Below are positions 17,406 to 28,695 of a DNA stretch of 33,288 bases, piece by piece. The translations under genes and the position numbers were made by a program. The DNA comes from Sideroxydans sp. Its GTDB lineage: Bacteria > Pseudomonadota > Gammaproteobacteria > Burkholderiales > Gallionellaceae. Position 1 is the first letter of the stretch. Every line of letters begins with the position of its first letter. The DNA lies in the NCBI GenBank assembly GCA_027310725.1, contig DAIDAG010000017.1, positions 1 through 33,288 on the forward strand. Direction: 5' to 3'. The notes beneath the pieces are model-generated. The model made no database searches and was not told the DNA's origin. It saw only the letters and a program-made list of their open reading frames with translations.

Positions 17406-18779
17406 ATGAAACACATCCACATCCTAGGTATCTGCGGCACCTTCATGGGCGGCATCGCCGCCATCGCCAAACAGTCGGGCTATCGCGTCACCGGCTGCGA
17501 CGCCAATGTCTATCCGCCGATGAGTACGCAGCTCGAAGCACAGGGCATCGAACTCATTGAAGGCTGGGGCGTGGAACAGCTGGAGCTGAAGCCGGATGTG
17601 TTCGTCATCGGCAACGTGGTATCGCGCGGCAACCCGCTGATGGAAGAGATCCTCAACCGCAACCTGCCTTATGCCTCCGGCCCGCAGTGGCTGGCCGATA
17701 CCTTGTTGCGTGACAAATGGGTGCTGGGTGTGGCGGGCACACATGGCAAAACCACCACCACGTCGATGCTGGCGTGGATACTGGAACATGCGGGATTGAA
17801 TCCCGGTTTCCTGATCGGTGGCGTGCCGCAGAACTTCGGCATCTCGGCGCGCATCACCGAGGCACCGTTCTTCGTCATCGAAGCGGACGAATATGACACC
17901 GCCTTCTTCGACAAGCGCTCGAAGTTCGTGCACTACCATCCGCGCACCGCGATCCTGAACAACCTGGAATTCGACCACGCCGACATCTTCCCCGACCTGG
18001 CGGCCATCGAGACGCAGTTCCACCATCTGGTTCGCACCGTGCCGGGCAACGGGCTGGTGGTGAGCAACGGACGCGAGGAATCTCTGGCGCGCGTGATCCA
18101 GCGCGGCTGCTGGACGCCGGTAGAGCTTTTCGGAGCTTCCACTCCCTCTCCCTCCGGGGGAGGGTTGGGGTGGGGGAACGGCTGGCAGATCGACGAGGAC
18201 GACATTGTTTACCTCGACGGCAAACCGCAAGGCACGCTGCAATGGGACCTGATGGGCGAGCACAACCGCATGAATGCCTTGGCTGCACTGGCCGCTGCAC
18301 GCCATGCCGGTGTGCCGGTCGCTCAGGGCTTGGCAGCACTCAGCGAATTCAAGAACGTAAAACGCCGCATGGAAGTGCGCGGCACGGTCAACGGCATCAC
18401 CGTGTATGACGACTTCGCGCATCACCCCACGGCCATCGACACCACTGTCGCCGGGCTGCGCCACAAAGTCGGCACGGCGCGCATCCTCGCCGTACTGGAA
18501 CCGCGTTCCAACACCATGAAGCTGGGGGTGATGAAGAATGCCCTGCCCGGCAGCCTGAAAGATGCCGACCTGGTGTTCTGCTACGGTGCGAACCTCGGCT
18601 GGGACGCCGCCGCTTCGCTCGCCCCGCTCGGCAACAAGGCAGTGGTCAAGGACGACCTGGGTTTGCTGATCGAAGCCATCGCTGGCGCAGCGAAGCCGGG
18701 CGACCAGATCCTGGTGATGAGCAACGGCGGCTTCGGCGGGATACACGAAAAACTTTTGAAGCGGCTACAAGGGCTATAA
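17406..18779 (+). CDS. mpl: UDP-N-acetylmuramate:L-Ala-gamma-D-Glu-meso-DAP ligase Mpl
   Basis: 457 aa from the ATG at 17406, which matches the family N-terminus (MxxIHILGICGTFMGG); ATGs at 17394, behind TTGGA, and at 17376, inside the inverted repeat, are alternatives. Three Mur-ligase domains are visible: the UDP-binding N-terminal fold, the central ATPase with GTHGKTTTTSML (about 113-124) and NNLEFDHADIF, and a C-terminal domain with DDFAHHPTAIDTT. Mpl joins recycled murein tripeptide to UDP-MurNAc in the cytoplasm, saving de novo synthesis. Near residues 245-258 it carries an extra Pro/Ser/Gly-rich stretch (TPSPSGGGLGWGNG) encoded by a GC-rich repeat inserted in frame. Other recycling genes, murU and amgK, lie nearby. 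Confidence 0.95.
   Translation: MKHIHILGICGTFMGGIAAIAKQSGYRVTGCDANVYPPMSTQLEAQGIELIEGWGVEQLELKPDVFVIGNVVSRGNPLMEEILNRNLPYASGPQWLADTLLRDKWVLGVAGTHGKTTTTSMLAWILEHAGLNPGFLIGGVPQNFGISARITEAPFFVIEADEYDTAFFDKRSKFVHYHPRTAILNNLEFDHADIFPDLAAIETQFHHLVRTVPGNGLVVSNGREESLARVIQRGCWTPVELFGASTPSPSGGGLGWGNGWQIDEDDIVYLDGKPQGTLQWDLMGEHNRMNALAALAAARHAGVPVAQGLAALSEFKNVKRRMEVRGTVNGITVYDDFAHHPTAIDTTVAGLRHKVGTARILAVLEPRSNTMKLGVMKNALPGSLKDADLVFCYGANLGWDAAASLAPLGNKAVVKDDLGLLIEAIAGAAKPGDQILVMSNGGFGGIHEKLLKRLQGL
18138..18179. repeat. GC-rich palindromic repeat inserted in frame within mpl
   Basis: The DNA reads CCCTCTCCCTCCGGGGGAGG followed by GTTGGGGTGGGGG, a type of repeat normally seen between genes. Here it is read through and gives about 14 extra residues. 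It resembles the repeat pieces near 22924 and 23460. Confidence 0.7.
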
Positions 18780-18842
18780 CCAGCGGCTAAACACTTTTTT
18801 TTGCGACCCGGCACTGGCACGTTGTTCCCGGCAGACGACCCG

Positions 18843-19751
18843 TTACTGCAGGATATATTCAACCACTTCAACAGGTGTTTCTGAAAATGACTGGCCTAGA
18901 CTGATCTGGCCGGCCCCGTGCAGCACAATTTGCTGGTGATTGAGCTGGATGACTTGTCCGTCACTGAAGCGAACCAGTGTGCCGTTCGCGCTGTGGTCGG
19001 TAAGCAGGAATTTGCCGAAGTTGTATTCGATCAGCGCATGCTGGCGCGATGCCAGTTTGCTGTGAATCACCAGATTGCAGGTCTCGTCCCGGCCCAATAG
19101 CGCGCTCCTTGTCTTCTCGTTGAGCGTCAATACCTGCAGGCGATGGCGCAGAAGCAATTCATGCCGGCTCAGCGCTTCAGCGGGTTTGCGGAATGCCGAC
19201 ATGCCGATGCGCGTGCTCATCGTATCGTCTTTTTCCCAGATGATCTGAAAGATCGAGAGCGTGCCTTCCTTGCCGCGCAGTTCACCGCGCATCACGGGGC
19301 GGGCCTTCTTGCGCAATTCGGGCGGCAACTGGTCCACAACGGTCTGGGTAGTCAGTATCTGCCTGGCTCTGGTGATCGCAGTGACGCGCGCCGCGACATT
19401 GACGGCATCGCCGAATACATCGCCGGATTCCCGTATGACATCACCGGAATGCACGCCGATGCGCACATGGATATGCTGTCCGTTGACGGGATCCTGTTCT
19501 TCCATCGCCATCTGCATGTCGCGCGCGGCATCCACCGCGGCGGCGACATTGGCGAATGTGCACATGATCTCGTCGCCTATGGTCTTGATCAATGTGCCCT
19601 GATGCCTCGCCATTTCATGTTTCAGGACGTCCAGCGTGCGCGAGACCAGATGCAGCGCCAGTTCATTCCCGAGCTTGTCGTAAAGCGCGGTACTCCCGCT
19701 GATGTCCGCAAAGAGAATCGAAAGCTGCGATTTTTGCTGCTCAGTATTCAT
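18843..19751 (-). CDS. Class III adenylate/guanylate cyclase with C-terminal FHA domain
   Basis: 302 aa. The catalytic domain (about 8-175) shows the metal-binding Asp16 (FADISGSTAL) and Asp60 (IKTIGDEI). Lys56 and Asp115 (FGDAVNVAAR) stand at the base-selecting positions and fit an adenylate cyclase; Asn118 and Arg122 stand at the transition-state positions. The FHA domain (about 205-300) shows LGRD, SRQH and SANGT, the phosphothreonine-binding signature. No membrane segment, so it is cytoplasmic. It probably makes cAMP under control of a phosphorylated partner; the partner is unknown. The ATG shares one base with the ubiH stop (TAATG), so translation is coupled to ubiH. Convergent with mpl, with a 63-base gap containing a T8 run but no clear stem. 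Confidence 0.92.
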   Translation of the reverse strand: MNTEQQKSQLSILFADISGSTALYDKLGNELALHLVSRTLDVLKHEMARHQGTLIKTIGDEIMCTFANVAAAVDAARDMQMAMEEQDPVNGQHIHVRIGVHSGDVIRESGDVFGDAVNVAARVTAITRARQILTTQTVVDQLPPELRKKARPVMRGELRGKEGTLSIFQIIWEKDDTMSTRIGMSAFRKPAEALSRHELLLRHRLQVLTLNEKTRSALLGRDETCNLVIHSKLASRQHALIEYNFGKFLLTDHSANGTLVRFSDGQVIQLNHQQIVLHGAGQISLGQSFSETPVEVVEYILQ

Positions 19752-20903
19752 TAGCCGTTTGCGCCGAACATCATCCTCTTAGCCACGAATTTTTTGACCG
19801 GCGGCAGGCAATCCAGCAGTGTCAGCGCGGCGGAGCGCACCTGTCCCAGCAGCGGCAAGTCGTTGGAGAACAGGCGCACGAGGCCGTCAGTGAAGCGGAT
19901 GCCCGCATTGCGGTCGATGCGGCGCGACTTGCGGTATGCGGCGCACATCGCTGCCGAACCGATGTTGTCCGGCGCGCTGTCGAGTATGGCCTGTGCCAGC
20001 TCCCACGCATCGCGGATGCCCATGTTGAATCCCTGGCCGGCTACCGGATGCAGGGTCTGCGCGGCATTGCCGATGAGCACCGTGCGGGGAAACGTGATGT
20101 CGGGCGCGCGTTTCAGGCGCAGGGGGTAGCAGCTGCGTTTGCCGACGCTGGCGAACGCACCGACCCGGTCGCCGAAATGTTCCTGCAGGTTTTGCAGGAA
20201 CGTCTGGTCGTCCCAGGTCAACATCTCCTGCGCCTTGTCATGGGAGGCCGTCAGCACCAGCTCGTAACCGTCCAGATACGGCAACAGCGCCATCGGACCC
20301 TGCGGAGTGAAGTGCTCGTACGCCTTGCCACTGGCAGGCTGCGAACTGGTGACATGGGCGATGACGCCGCTTTGACCGTAATCCTGCACCTGAGGCGGAT
20401 GCGATGTTTCCAGCAGCTTGCCTCCCTCTGCGACGACCGCAAGACGCGCGGTGAGCGTGTGCGTCTGGCCTTGGTACTGATAAGTGATGACGGCGTTTTC
20501 GTTCGTGCTGCCCAGATCGCTGACCGTGGCTCCATAGAGGCATGTAATGTCGGCATTGTGCAGGACTTCCTGCAAAGCCGCATGCAGCGCGGTGTAGGGC
20601 AGGACATAACCCATCTCCGATACCTTCATCTCGTCGGCGTACAGGGTTGTATGGCCGGGTGAATTCTTTTGTGTGATTTCGATGGTCTTGATGCCGCTAA
20701 CGTTCTGTATCCTGTTCCACGCGCCCAGGCGCTGCAGCAGCAATCGCGTGCCATACGACAATGCCAGTGCGCGCGGATCGGTGGTGCTGATCTCGGAATC
20801 GCGCGCTTCAAGCAATATCACCTTCAGGTCGTTGCCCTGCAGGGCGATCGCCAGCGCGGCGCCGACAGGGCCGCCGCCTATGATCGCGACATCGCACCTG
20901 TTC

Positions 20904-20911
<8 letters not shown>
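19751..20911 (-). CDS. ubiH: UbiH/VisC family FAD-dependent ubiquinone hydroxylase
   Basis: 386 aa from the ATG at 20911, where the family N-terminus begins (MIENRCDVAIIGGGPVGAA, the FAD Rossmann motif). The second FAD motif, RTVLIGNAAQTLHPVAGQGF, is of the UbiH type (2-octaprenyl-6-methoxyphenol hydroxylase), although UbiF/UbiI relatives are close. It hydroxylates the ring of a ubiquinone precursor using O2 and NAD(P)H as part of the Ubi complex. The start overlaps the pepP stop by eight bases. pepP-ubiH is a familiar order; the coupled cyclase downstream is less usual. Confidence 0.9.
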
Positions 20912-22899
<1,988 letters not shown>

Positions 22900-22923
22900 C
22901 TAAGAATGCCTTTCACGATTGCT

Positions 22924-23013
22924 CCCTCCCCCGTAGGGAGAGGGTTGCACCCGCTGGGGGTAGGCCGTGGCTGTAAAGCCGCTGAAGCGGCAACAGCCAC
23001 GCACGGGTGGGGG
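22924..23013. repeat. Composite palindromic repeat between amgK and murU, copy 1
   Basis: A short hairpin unit (TCCCT-N7-AGGGA, about 22924-22940) is followed by a larger fold: CACCCG/CGGGTG (22948-22953 with 23004-23009), CGTGGCTGT/ACAGCCACG (22966-22974 with 22993-23001) and an inner GCCGCT-GA-AGCGGC. A second copy with compensatory stem changes lies at 30469-30544. It fills the gap between two genes of one recycling pathway and may tune murU expression. Confidence 0.8.
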
Positions 23014-23025
23014 AAATGCGTCGCA

Positions 23026-24084
23026 TCAAGTCGCCGTCCCGGTCTGCTGCGCGTGCATCTCCAGTTCCATCAGCAGGACCAGCAACGGCTTCAAGTCGAT
23101 GTAACGTTCGCAGGCACGGCGCAGGTAATCCATCACCAGCGGCATGTCCTTCAGGTAGCCGTCCTTGCCGTCGCGGTGGTACAACCGTGCGAAGATGCCC
23201 AGTACCTTGATGTGGCGCTGGACACCCATCATCTCGTAGTCGCGGTAGAACTCGCCGAAATCTTCGCGCACCGGCAAACCGGCTTTACGTGCCTTCTCCC
23301 AGTAGCGAATGATCCAATCCATGATCTCTTCTTCTTCCCAACGGATGTAGGCATCCTTGAACAGGGAGGCAAGGTCGTAGGTGATGGGGCCAAACACCGC
23401 GTCCTGAAAATCCAGGATGCCGGGCGAGATTAAAGAATTGTCCTTCTCGTTCGTCCTTGCTCCCGCTTGCGGGGGAGAGTTAGAGAGGGGGGATTCAATC
23501 AGCATCAAGTTGCGAGAATGATAGTCGCGGTGCACATACACGTTTGGTTGTGCAAGGTTATTTGCGAGAATGCGGACGAATACTTCTTCCAGTTTGGCTT
23601 GTTGTTTGGCGCTAAGCGTCACGCCCAGATGCCTGGAAATGTACCATTCAGGAAACAGGTTCAACTCGCGGCGCAATAGCGCTTCGTCATAAAGCGGCAG
23701 TTCGTTCTCGCGCGAAGCCAATTGGATATGGATCAACGCATCGGTCGCCGCACCGTAAAGCCGGGTTGCGCTCTCCTGCGACAGCGCTTGCAGGTAAGTC
23801 GTGTTGCCGAGATCGGACAGCAACAGGAATCCCTGCTTCAGATCTTGTGCATAGACATGCGGCACATGCGTACCCGCATCTTCGAACAATTTGCCCACAT
23901 GCAGGAACGGCCGGCAATCTTCATGTTGCGGTGGTGCATCCATTGCGACCCTGGTTGTCCCGTCAGCGAACGTGGCACGGAAGTAGCGGCGGAAGCTGGC
24001 ATCGGCGGAGGCGGGGGCAATCGTGAAGGTTTGATTCGGGTACAAGCTGGAAAGCCAGTCGATTAGCTGTTTTTGACGCTGCAT
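23026..24084 (-). CDS. amgK: N-acetylmuramate/N-acetylglucosamine kinase AmgK
   Basis: 352 aa, an aminoglycoside-phosphotransferase-fold kinase. Visible are the N-terminal SADASFRRYFR strand, the catalytic HRDYHSRNLM (185-194) and the metal-binding GILDFQDAVFGPITYDLASL (222-241). AmgK phosphorylates MurNAc (and GlcNAc) at C1, giving the substrate of MurU. Between these two motifs, residues 197-219 (ESPLSNSPPQAGAR onward) form an extra segment encoded by a GC-rich repeat read in frame; family members normally pass almost directly from RNLM to PGILDFQD. It is the first gene of the minus-strand unit and diverges from lptD. No strong ribosome site is seen, although TTAAGG lies about eight bases before the ATG. 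Confidence 0.93.
   Translation of the reverse strand: MQRQKQLIDWLSSLYPNQTFTIAPASADASFRRYFRATFADGTTRVAMDAPPQHEDCRPFLHVGKLFEDAGTHVPHVYAQDLKQGFLLLSDLGNTTYLQALSQESATRLYGAATDALIHIQLASRENELPLYDEALLRRELNLFPEWYISRHLGVTLSAKQQAKLEEVFVRILANNLAQPNVYVHRDYHSRNLMLIESPLSNSPPQAGARTNEKDNSLISPGILDFQDAVFGPITYDLASLFKDAYIRWEEEEIMDWIIRYWEKARKAGLPVREDFGEFYRDYEMMGVQRHIKVLGIFARLYHRDGKDGYLKDMPLVMDYLRRACERYIDLKPLLVLLMELEMHAQQTGTAT
23428..23496. repeat. Palindromic repeat inserted in frame within amgK
   Basis: On the minus strand CCCCTCTCTAACTCTCCCCC is followed by GCAAGCGGGAG, with a CCCGC-AA-GCGGG hairpin at its core (23462-23473). This is a typical intergenic repeat type; here it adds about 23 codons without a stop or frameshift. 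Confidence 0.7.
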
Positions 24085-24105
24085 TTGATTGCCTTAATGA
24101 TGGTT

Positions 24106-24134
24106 TTGTGCGATTTTAGCACCTTAAATATATT
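24106..24134 (+). promoter_or_regulatory. Candidate promoter of the lptD operon
   Basis: TTGTGC (-35) and TATATT (-10) stand 17 bases apart. The start would fall near 24141, leaving almost no leader before the ATG at 24146, so either lptD is nearly leaderless or another promoter is used. Confidence 0.3.
24113..24121 (-). promoter_or_regulatory. Extended -10 promoter of amgK
   Basis: The minus strand reads TGCTAAAAT, identical to the element proposed for metH. It overlaps the candidate lptD promoter face to face, so the two units may compete for polymerase. Confidence 0.45.
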
Positions 24135-24145
24135 TGCCCCGCACC

Positions 24146-26395
24146 ATGCCTTTTCGTTTTTCCCCCGTTGCGATCCTTATACTTGGAATGTTTCCACTGA
24201 CCGGCCATACCGAGGACGCGGCATTGCCGTTGAAGATGGATCGGACTTTCAAAAGGCATCCTGTCGCGGCCGACGGTGCAGCTGCATTCATCAATGCACA
24301 GCATGTGGAAGCCAAGAAGGACGATCAGATAGAAGCGAGCGGAGACGTCGAATTGCGCCAGAGCGGGCAGGTGATCAGCGCCGGACACCTGATTTACGGA
24401 CAAGTAAGCAAGGATGTGCTCGCTGAAGGCGAAGTGCGATTCGAACAGCCCGGTGTCATTGTCACGGGGCCCGTATTGAAGTTGAACCTTGCCACCGATC
24501 TGGGCGAGATGAGTCAGCCGCAGTTCGAATTTCCCGATAATCACGCGCGCGGTACGGCAGAAACCATGCATATCCTCGGGAAAAAGAGCTACTCTTTTGA
24601 TAACACGACTTTTACGACTTGTCCGGTCGGAAACGATGACTGGCTGTTGACTACAAATCGTCTGGATATCGATCGCACGACCCAGATCGGTATCTCGCAT
24701 CAAACAGTGGTGGACTTCAAGGGTGTGCCCATACTCTATACGCCGTGGATGGACTTTGCCCTGAACGACAGTCGCCGCTCGGGTTTTCTGGCACCCACTT
24801 TCGGCAGCACTTCAACGGGCGGAACGGAATTCTCGCTGCCCTATTACTGGAACCTCGCACCCAATGCGGACGCGACCATCACACCGCGTTTGATCGCCAA
24901 GCGCGGAACGCAATACAACAATGAGTTCCGTTATCTGGAGCCAACCTATGCCGGACAAATTCACTACGAAGAGCTGTCGGGCGACCACCTGACCAATACT
25001 TCGCGCTCCTTTCTGGCGATGAAGCATACGCAAAACCTGGGCGGAGGCCTTGGTTATGCCATGGATGTCAGCCGGGTATCGGACGACAATTATTTCCGGG
25101 ACCTGTCCACTACGGTAATGGGGACGTCGCAAACCATTCTGATGCGTGACAATGCGCTGACTTACAACACCGGCCCCTGGGCAGCAGTGGCACGAGTGCA
25201 GAGTTTCCAGACCCTGCAGGATCCTCTCGCACCCGTGGTGGCACCTTACAGGCGCCAACCGCAATTGCTTTTGAACGGCCAAGGGGCTTATGGGGACGCC
25301 GATGTCCGCTTTGCCAGCGAATACGTCGATTTTCGCCACGACACTTTGGTCAGCGGGGAACGTTTGGTGCTAAACCCTTCCGTGAGCTATCCACTGCTGG
25401 ACGATCTCGGTTATTACCTGACACCCAAACTGGGCTTGCATTACACACAATATAAAATGGGCGCAAACAATACATCGTTGTTGCCAGACGCAACGCGTAC
25501 CGTTCCTATCTTCAGTGTGGACGGAGGAATGACCTTCGAGCGCGACATGCCGTCTTTCCTCGGGGGCGATTATTTGCAGACACTGGAGCCCCGGCTTTTC
25601 TATACGTACATTCCCTACAGGAACCAGAGCCAGATGCCCGTTTACGACTCCGCGCTGGCACCGCTGACCTTCGGGCAGTTATTCACCGAGAACCGATTTT
25701 TCGGCAGTGATCGTGTTGGTGATGCCAATGCGATATCCGTGGCAATGACTTCGCGCGTGATCGACAATGTAGGGGGCACAGAGCGCCTGCGCGTGATGCT
25801 GGGGGAGCGCTTCAGTTTCAAGGCACCGCAGGTGTACATGTATACACCCGCGGAGAACACTGCCCGCTCCGATATCCTGGCGGGTCTGGGCGGAAAACTG
25901 ACCAAGGCCTGGACACTGGACAGCCTGTATGAGTACAACCCCAATCAGGCGCAAACCATGATGTATAACGTGACGGCGAACTACAGACCCGAACCCGGCA
26001 AGCTGTTGAATCTCGGTTACCGTTACACCAGTGAAACCCTTGCCCTGAATACCGGCTTGCCCTACGCACTGCGCCAGGCGGATATTTCCACCGAATGGCC
26101 ATTATTCGGCCGCTGGCTGGGTGTGGCACGCCTGAGCTATTCGCTGATCGATAAAAGTCCTGTGGAGTCGCTGGCCGGGCTTGAGTATAATGAGGCTTGC
26201 TGGACGATGCGGTTCGTTGCGCAAAGCATCGTGACCGCTATCAATGTCAAATCCACTGGTATCTTCATACAACTTGAGTTGAACGATCTGGTACGCATCG
26301 GTTCCGATCCGCTGGACGCATTGCGCCTCAGCGTTCCCGGTTACACCAAGATGAATAGTCTGCCTGCCGCTCAGCCGGATCCCGGCCTGCGTTGA
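24146..26395 (+). CDS. lptD: LPS-assembly outer-membrane protein LptD
   Basis: 749 aa from the ATG at 24146; the TTG at 24134 overlaps the promoter and is not preferred. A signal peptide (about 1-24, ending TGHT-ED) is followed by the periplasmic OstA/beta-jellyroll domain (about 45-140, INAQHVEAKKDDQIEASGDV) and a large C-terminal beta-barrel. LptD with the lipoprotein LptE places lipopolysaccharide in the outer leaflet. Only two cysteines are seen: Cys159 (TTCPVGNDDW) and Cys685 (NEACWTMRF). They match one of the two disulfides of the E. coli protein; the N-terminal Cys and the first of the C-terminal Cys pair are missing. It heads lptD-surA-pdxA-rsmA, a conserved proteobacterial operon. 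Confidence 0.96.
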   Translation: MPFRFSPVAILILGMFPLTGHTEDAALPLKMDRTFKRHPVAADGAAAFINAQHVEAKKDDQIEASGDVELRQSGQVISAGHLIYGQVSKDVLAEGEVRFEQPGVIVTGPVLKLNLATDLGEMSQPQFEFPDNHARGTAETMHILGKKSYSFDNTTFTTCPVGNDDWLLTTNRLDIDRTTQIGISHQTVVDFKGVPILYTPWMDFALNDSRRSGFLAPTFGSTSTGGTEFSLPYYWNLAPNADATITPRLIAKRGTQYNNEFRYLEPTYAGQIHYEELSGDHLTNTSRSFLAMKHTQNLGGGLGYAMDVSRVSDDNYFRDLSTTVMGTSQTILMRDNALTYNTGPWAAVARVQSFQTLQDPLAPVVAPYRRQPQLLLNGQGAYGDADVRFASEYVDFRHDTLVSGERLVLNPSVSYPLLDDLGYYLTPKLGLHYTQYKMGANNTSLLPDATRTVPIFSVDGGMTFERDMPSFLGGDYLQTLEPRLFYTYIPYRNQSQMPVYDSALAPLTFGQLFTENRFFGSDRVGDANAISVAMTSRVIDNVGGTERLRVMLGERFSFKAPQVYMYTPAENTARSDILAGLGGKLTKAWTLDSLYEYNPNQAQTMMYNVTANYRPEPGKLLNLGYRYTSETLALNTGLPYALRQADISTEWPLFGRWLGVARLSYSLIDKSPVESLAGLEYNEACWTMRFVAQSIVTAINVKSTGIFIQLELNDLVRIGSDPLDALRLSVPGYTKMNSLPAAQPDPGLR

Positions 26396-26422
26396 GTTGA
26401 ACAATTACCGAAAGAGAAAATT

Positions 26423-27724
26423 TTGAGCAAAAAACTATTCGCCTTAATTCTATTTGTTTTTGCGGCGTTCGCATCCGCGGCAGAATCGCAAAAGCAGGGC
26501 GTACCCATCGACAGTATCGAAGTCATCGTGAACGACGACGTTATCACTCACCTCGAGCTGGAGAAGCGCGTCGTCAGTGTGTCAAAGATGTTGCAAAGCC
26601 AGAAGACGGCGCTGCCCGACAAGAGCGTGCTTGAAAGGCAGGTTCTCGAACGCATGATCACCGAGATGTTGCTGGCACAATTTGCCAAGGAAAGCGGTCT
26701 GCGCATCGACGACGCTCAACTGGATAAAACCATCCTGCGCATCGCGCAACAAAACAAGTTTGCCACGGTTGCCGCCTTCCGCGCCAAGCTGGAACAGGAC
26801 GGCACCGATTTCAAGGAGTTCCGCGAAGAGATACGCAACGAAATCATCTCTGTGCGCCTGCGCGAAAGAGAAGTCGACAGCAAGCTGGTCATCAGCGAAA
26901 ACGACGTTGACAATTACCTGAGCAACCAGGAGCGCCAGGAAGGGAAGGGCGACGAACTGTTGCTCGCCCACATTCTGGTAGTCGTTCCGGAACAAGCCAG
27001 TGCGGACAAGATTCAGAACTATCGCGGCCGTGCAGAGCAGGCGCTCGCCAAGCTGCGCGGCGGCGCATCGTTCGCACAGGTTGCTGCCGGCTATTCCGAT
27101 GCCCAGGATGCCCTGAAGGGCGGAGAACTCGGCTGGCGCCCGGCTGATCGCTTGCCGCCCATGTTCGCCGATGCTTTGCTCAAGATGAAGCCGGGAGATG
27201 TAAGCGATGTGCTGCGCAGTCCGAGCGGTTTCCATATCATCAAACTGCTGGACCGGCGCAACAAGGATGCAGCCGTCGTTGTCACGCAAACGCATGCCCG
27301 ACACATTCTCATCAAGACCAGTGAGCTGGTTTCCGAGAACGAAGCGAAGTTACGTTTGCAGGAAATCAAGCAGCGCATCGACAAGGGAGCCGATTTTGCC
27401 GAGGAAGCGCGATTGCATTCCGACGACGGCAGCGCCTCCCAGGGCGGCGACTTGGGCTGGCTGTCCCCCGGCGAAACCGTTCCCGAGTTCGAAAGCGCAA
27501 TGGATGCACTGAAAGTCGGCCAGGTCAGCGGCCTGGTGCAAACGGGTTTCGGCTGGCACCTGATCCAGGTACTCGGGCGTCGCAATACCGATGTAAGCGT
27601 TGAACAGAAACGTCTGCGCGCGCGCAATGCCATCCGCACTTTCAAGTCGGATGAGGCGTATCAGGATTGGCTACGCCAGTTGCGAGACCGCGCTTTTGTC
27701 GAGTATCACAACGACTCCAAGTAA
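26423..27724 (+). CDS. surA: Periplasmic chaperone and peptidyl-prolyl isomerase SurA
   Basis: 433 aa from a TTG at 26423. This start is required because the signal peptide ([20 protein letters not shown]) begins there, and the next ATG is some 50 codons later. After the N-terminal chaperone region (about 25-170) come two parvulin domains, about 178-278 ([24 protein letters not shown]) and 289-388 ([23 protein letters not shown]), and a C-terminal helix. It escorts outer-membrane proteins such as LptD to the Bam complex, which fits its place in the operon. The stop shares one base with the pdxA start. Confidence 0.96.
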   Translation: MSKKLFALILFVFAAFASAAESQKQGVPIDSIEVIVNDDVITHLELEKRVVSVSKMLQSQKTALPDKSVLERQVLERMITEMLLAQFAKESGLRIDDAQLDKTILRIAQQNKFATVAAFRAKLEQDGTDFKEFREEIRNEIISVRLREREVDSKLVISENDVDNYLSNQERQEGKGDELLLAHILVVVPEQASADKIQNYRGRAEQALAKLRGGASFAQVAAGYSDAQDALKGGELGWRPADRLPPMFADALLKMKPGDVSDVLRSPSGFHIIKLLDRRNKDAAVVVTQTHARHILIKTSELVSENEAKLRLQEIKQRIDKGADFAEEARLHSDDGSASQGGDLGWLSPGETVPEFESAMDALKVGQVSGLVQTGFGWHLIQVLGRRNTDVSVEQKRLRARNAIRTFKSDEAYQDWLRQLRDRAFVEYHNDSK

Positions 27725-28695
27725 TGCAACGACCGCTCGCCATCACCGCAGGCGAACCCGCCGGAATCGGCCCCGATCTCTGCGTGCAACTGGCGCGACA
27801 CGAGCAACCGCTGGTGGTGGTCGCCGACAAGATACTGTTGCAACAGCGCGCTGCAGAACTTGGCATCGACCTTCTGCTGCATGACTATATTGCGGACCAG
27901 CCCCTCGTATCAGGCAAACTAAGTGTGTTGCATGTTCCCCTGGCTCGCTCCGCCCAGGCCGGAAAGCTCGATCCGGCAAACAGCGCTTATGTGCTGGAAA
28001 CCCTGCGCCGTGCTGTGCAGGGCTGCATGTCGGGTGAATTTTCCGGCGTGGTCACCGCACCCGTGCACAAGAGTGTCATCAACGATGCAGGCTTCCCCTT
28101 CACCGGACACACGGAATTTCTTGCCGAACAGTCTCACACCCCGCAAGTGGTGATGATGCTGGTCGGCGGGGGCATGCGTGTTGCGCTGGTGACAACGCAC
28201 CTGCCGTTGCGGGAAGTGGCGGATGCCATCACGGCGCCATTGCTGGAAAGTGTGCTGCGCATCCTGCAGCACGATCTGCAATTCCGATTTGCCATCGCTC
28301 AACCTCGCATCCTGGTCGCGGGACTCAATCCTCATGCCGGAGAAGACGGATACCTCGGACGCGAAGAGATTGATGTCATGATCCCTGTTTTGAACAAGCT
28401 GCGTGCCGAAGGCATGAATGTCAGCGCACCTTTGCCTGCCGACACCCTGTTTGCCCAACACCGATTGCAGGAGTGCGATGCGGTACTGACGATGTATCAC
28501 GACCAGGGACTGCCCGTGCTCAAGCACGCCAGCTTCGGCGGAGGGGTGAACATCACACTGGGACTGCCTTTTATCCGCACCTCGGTCGATCACGGCACCG
28601 CATTGGAGTTGGCTGGCACGGGCAAAGCTGAAACGGGTAGCCTGCTGGAAGCGATCAGGGTCGCTTCGGAAATGGCGCACAATGAGCGCGCATAA
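27724..28695 (+). CDS. pdxA: 4-hydroxythreonine-4-phosphate dehydrogenase PdxA
   Basis: 323 aa from the ATG at 27724, overlapping the surA stop as TAATG. Family motifs are present in order: [12 protein letters not shown] at the N-terminus, [34 protein letters not shown] and [12 protein letters not shown], which supply the divalent-metal and substrate ligands. It oxidises 4-phosphohydroxythreonine with NAD in pyridoxal-phosphate synthesis. The product is used together with PdxJ, which is not in this window. It overlaps rsmA by 14 bases. Confidence 0.96.
   Translation: MQRPLAITAGEPAGIGPDLCVQLARHEQPLVVVADKILLQQRAAELGIDLLLHDYIADQPLVSGKLSVLHVPLARSAQAGKLDPANSAYVLETLRRAVQGCMSGEFSGVVTAPVHKSVINDAGFPFTGHTEFLAEQSHTPQVVMMLVGGGMRVALVTTHLPLREVADAITAPLLESVLRILQHDLQFRFAIAQPRILVAGLNPHAGEDGYLGREEIDVMIPVLNKLRAEGMNVSAPLPADTLFAQHRLQECDAVLTMYHDQGLPVLKHASFGGGVNITLGLPFIRTSVDHGTALELAGTGKAETGSLLEAIRVASEMAHNERA

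Noticed and set aside
18790..18805. T8 run after mpl as an intrinsic terminator
   Set aside because: No stable stem precedes it; the upstream AGCGGCT copies are direct, not inverted, repeats.
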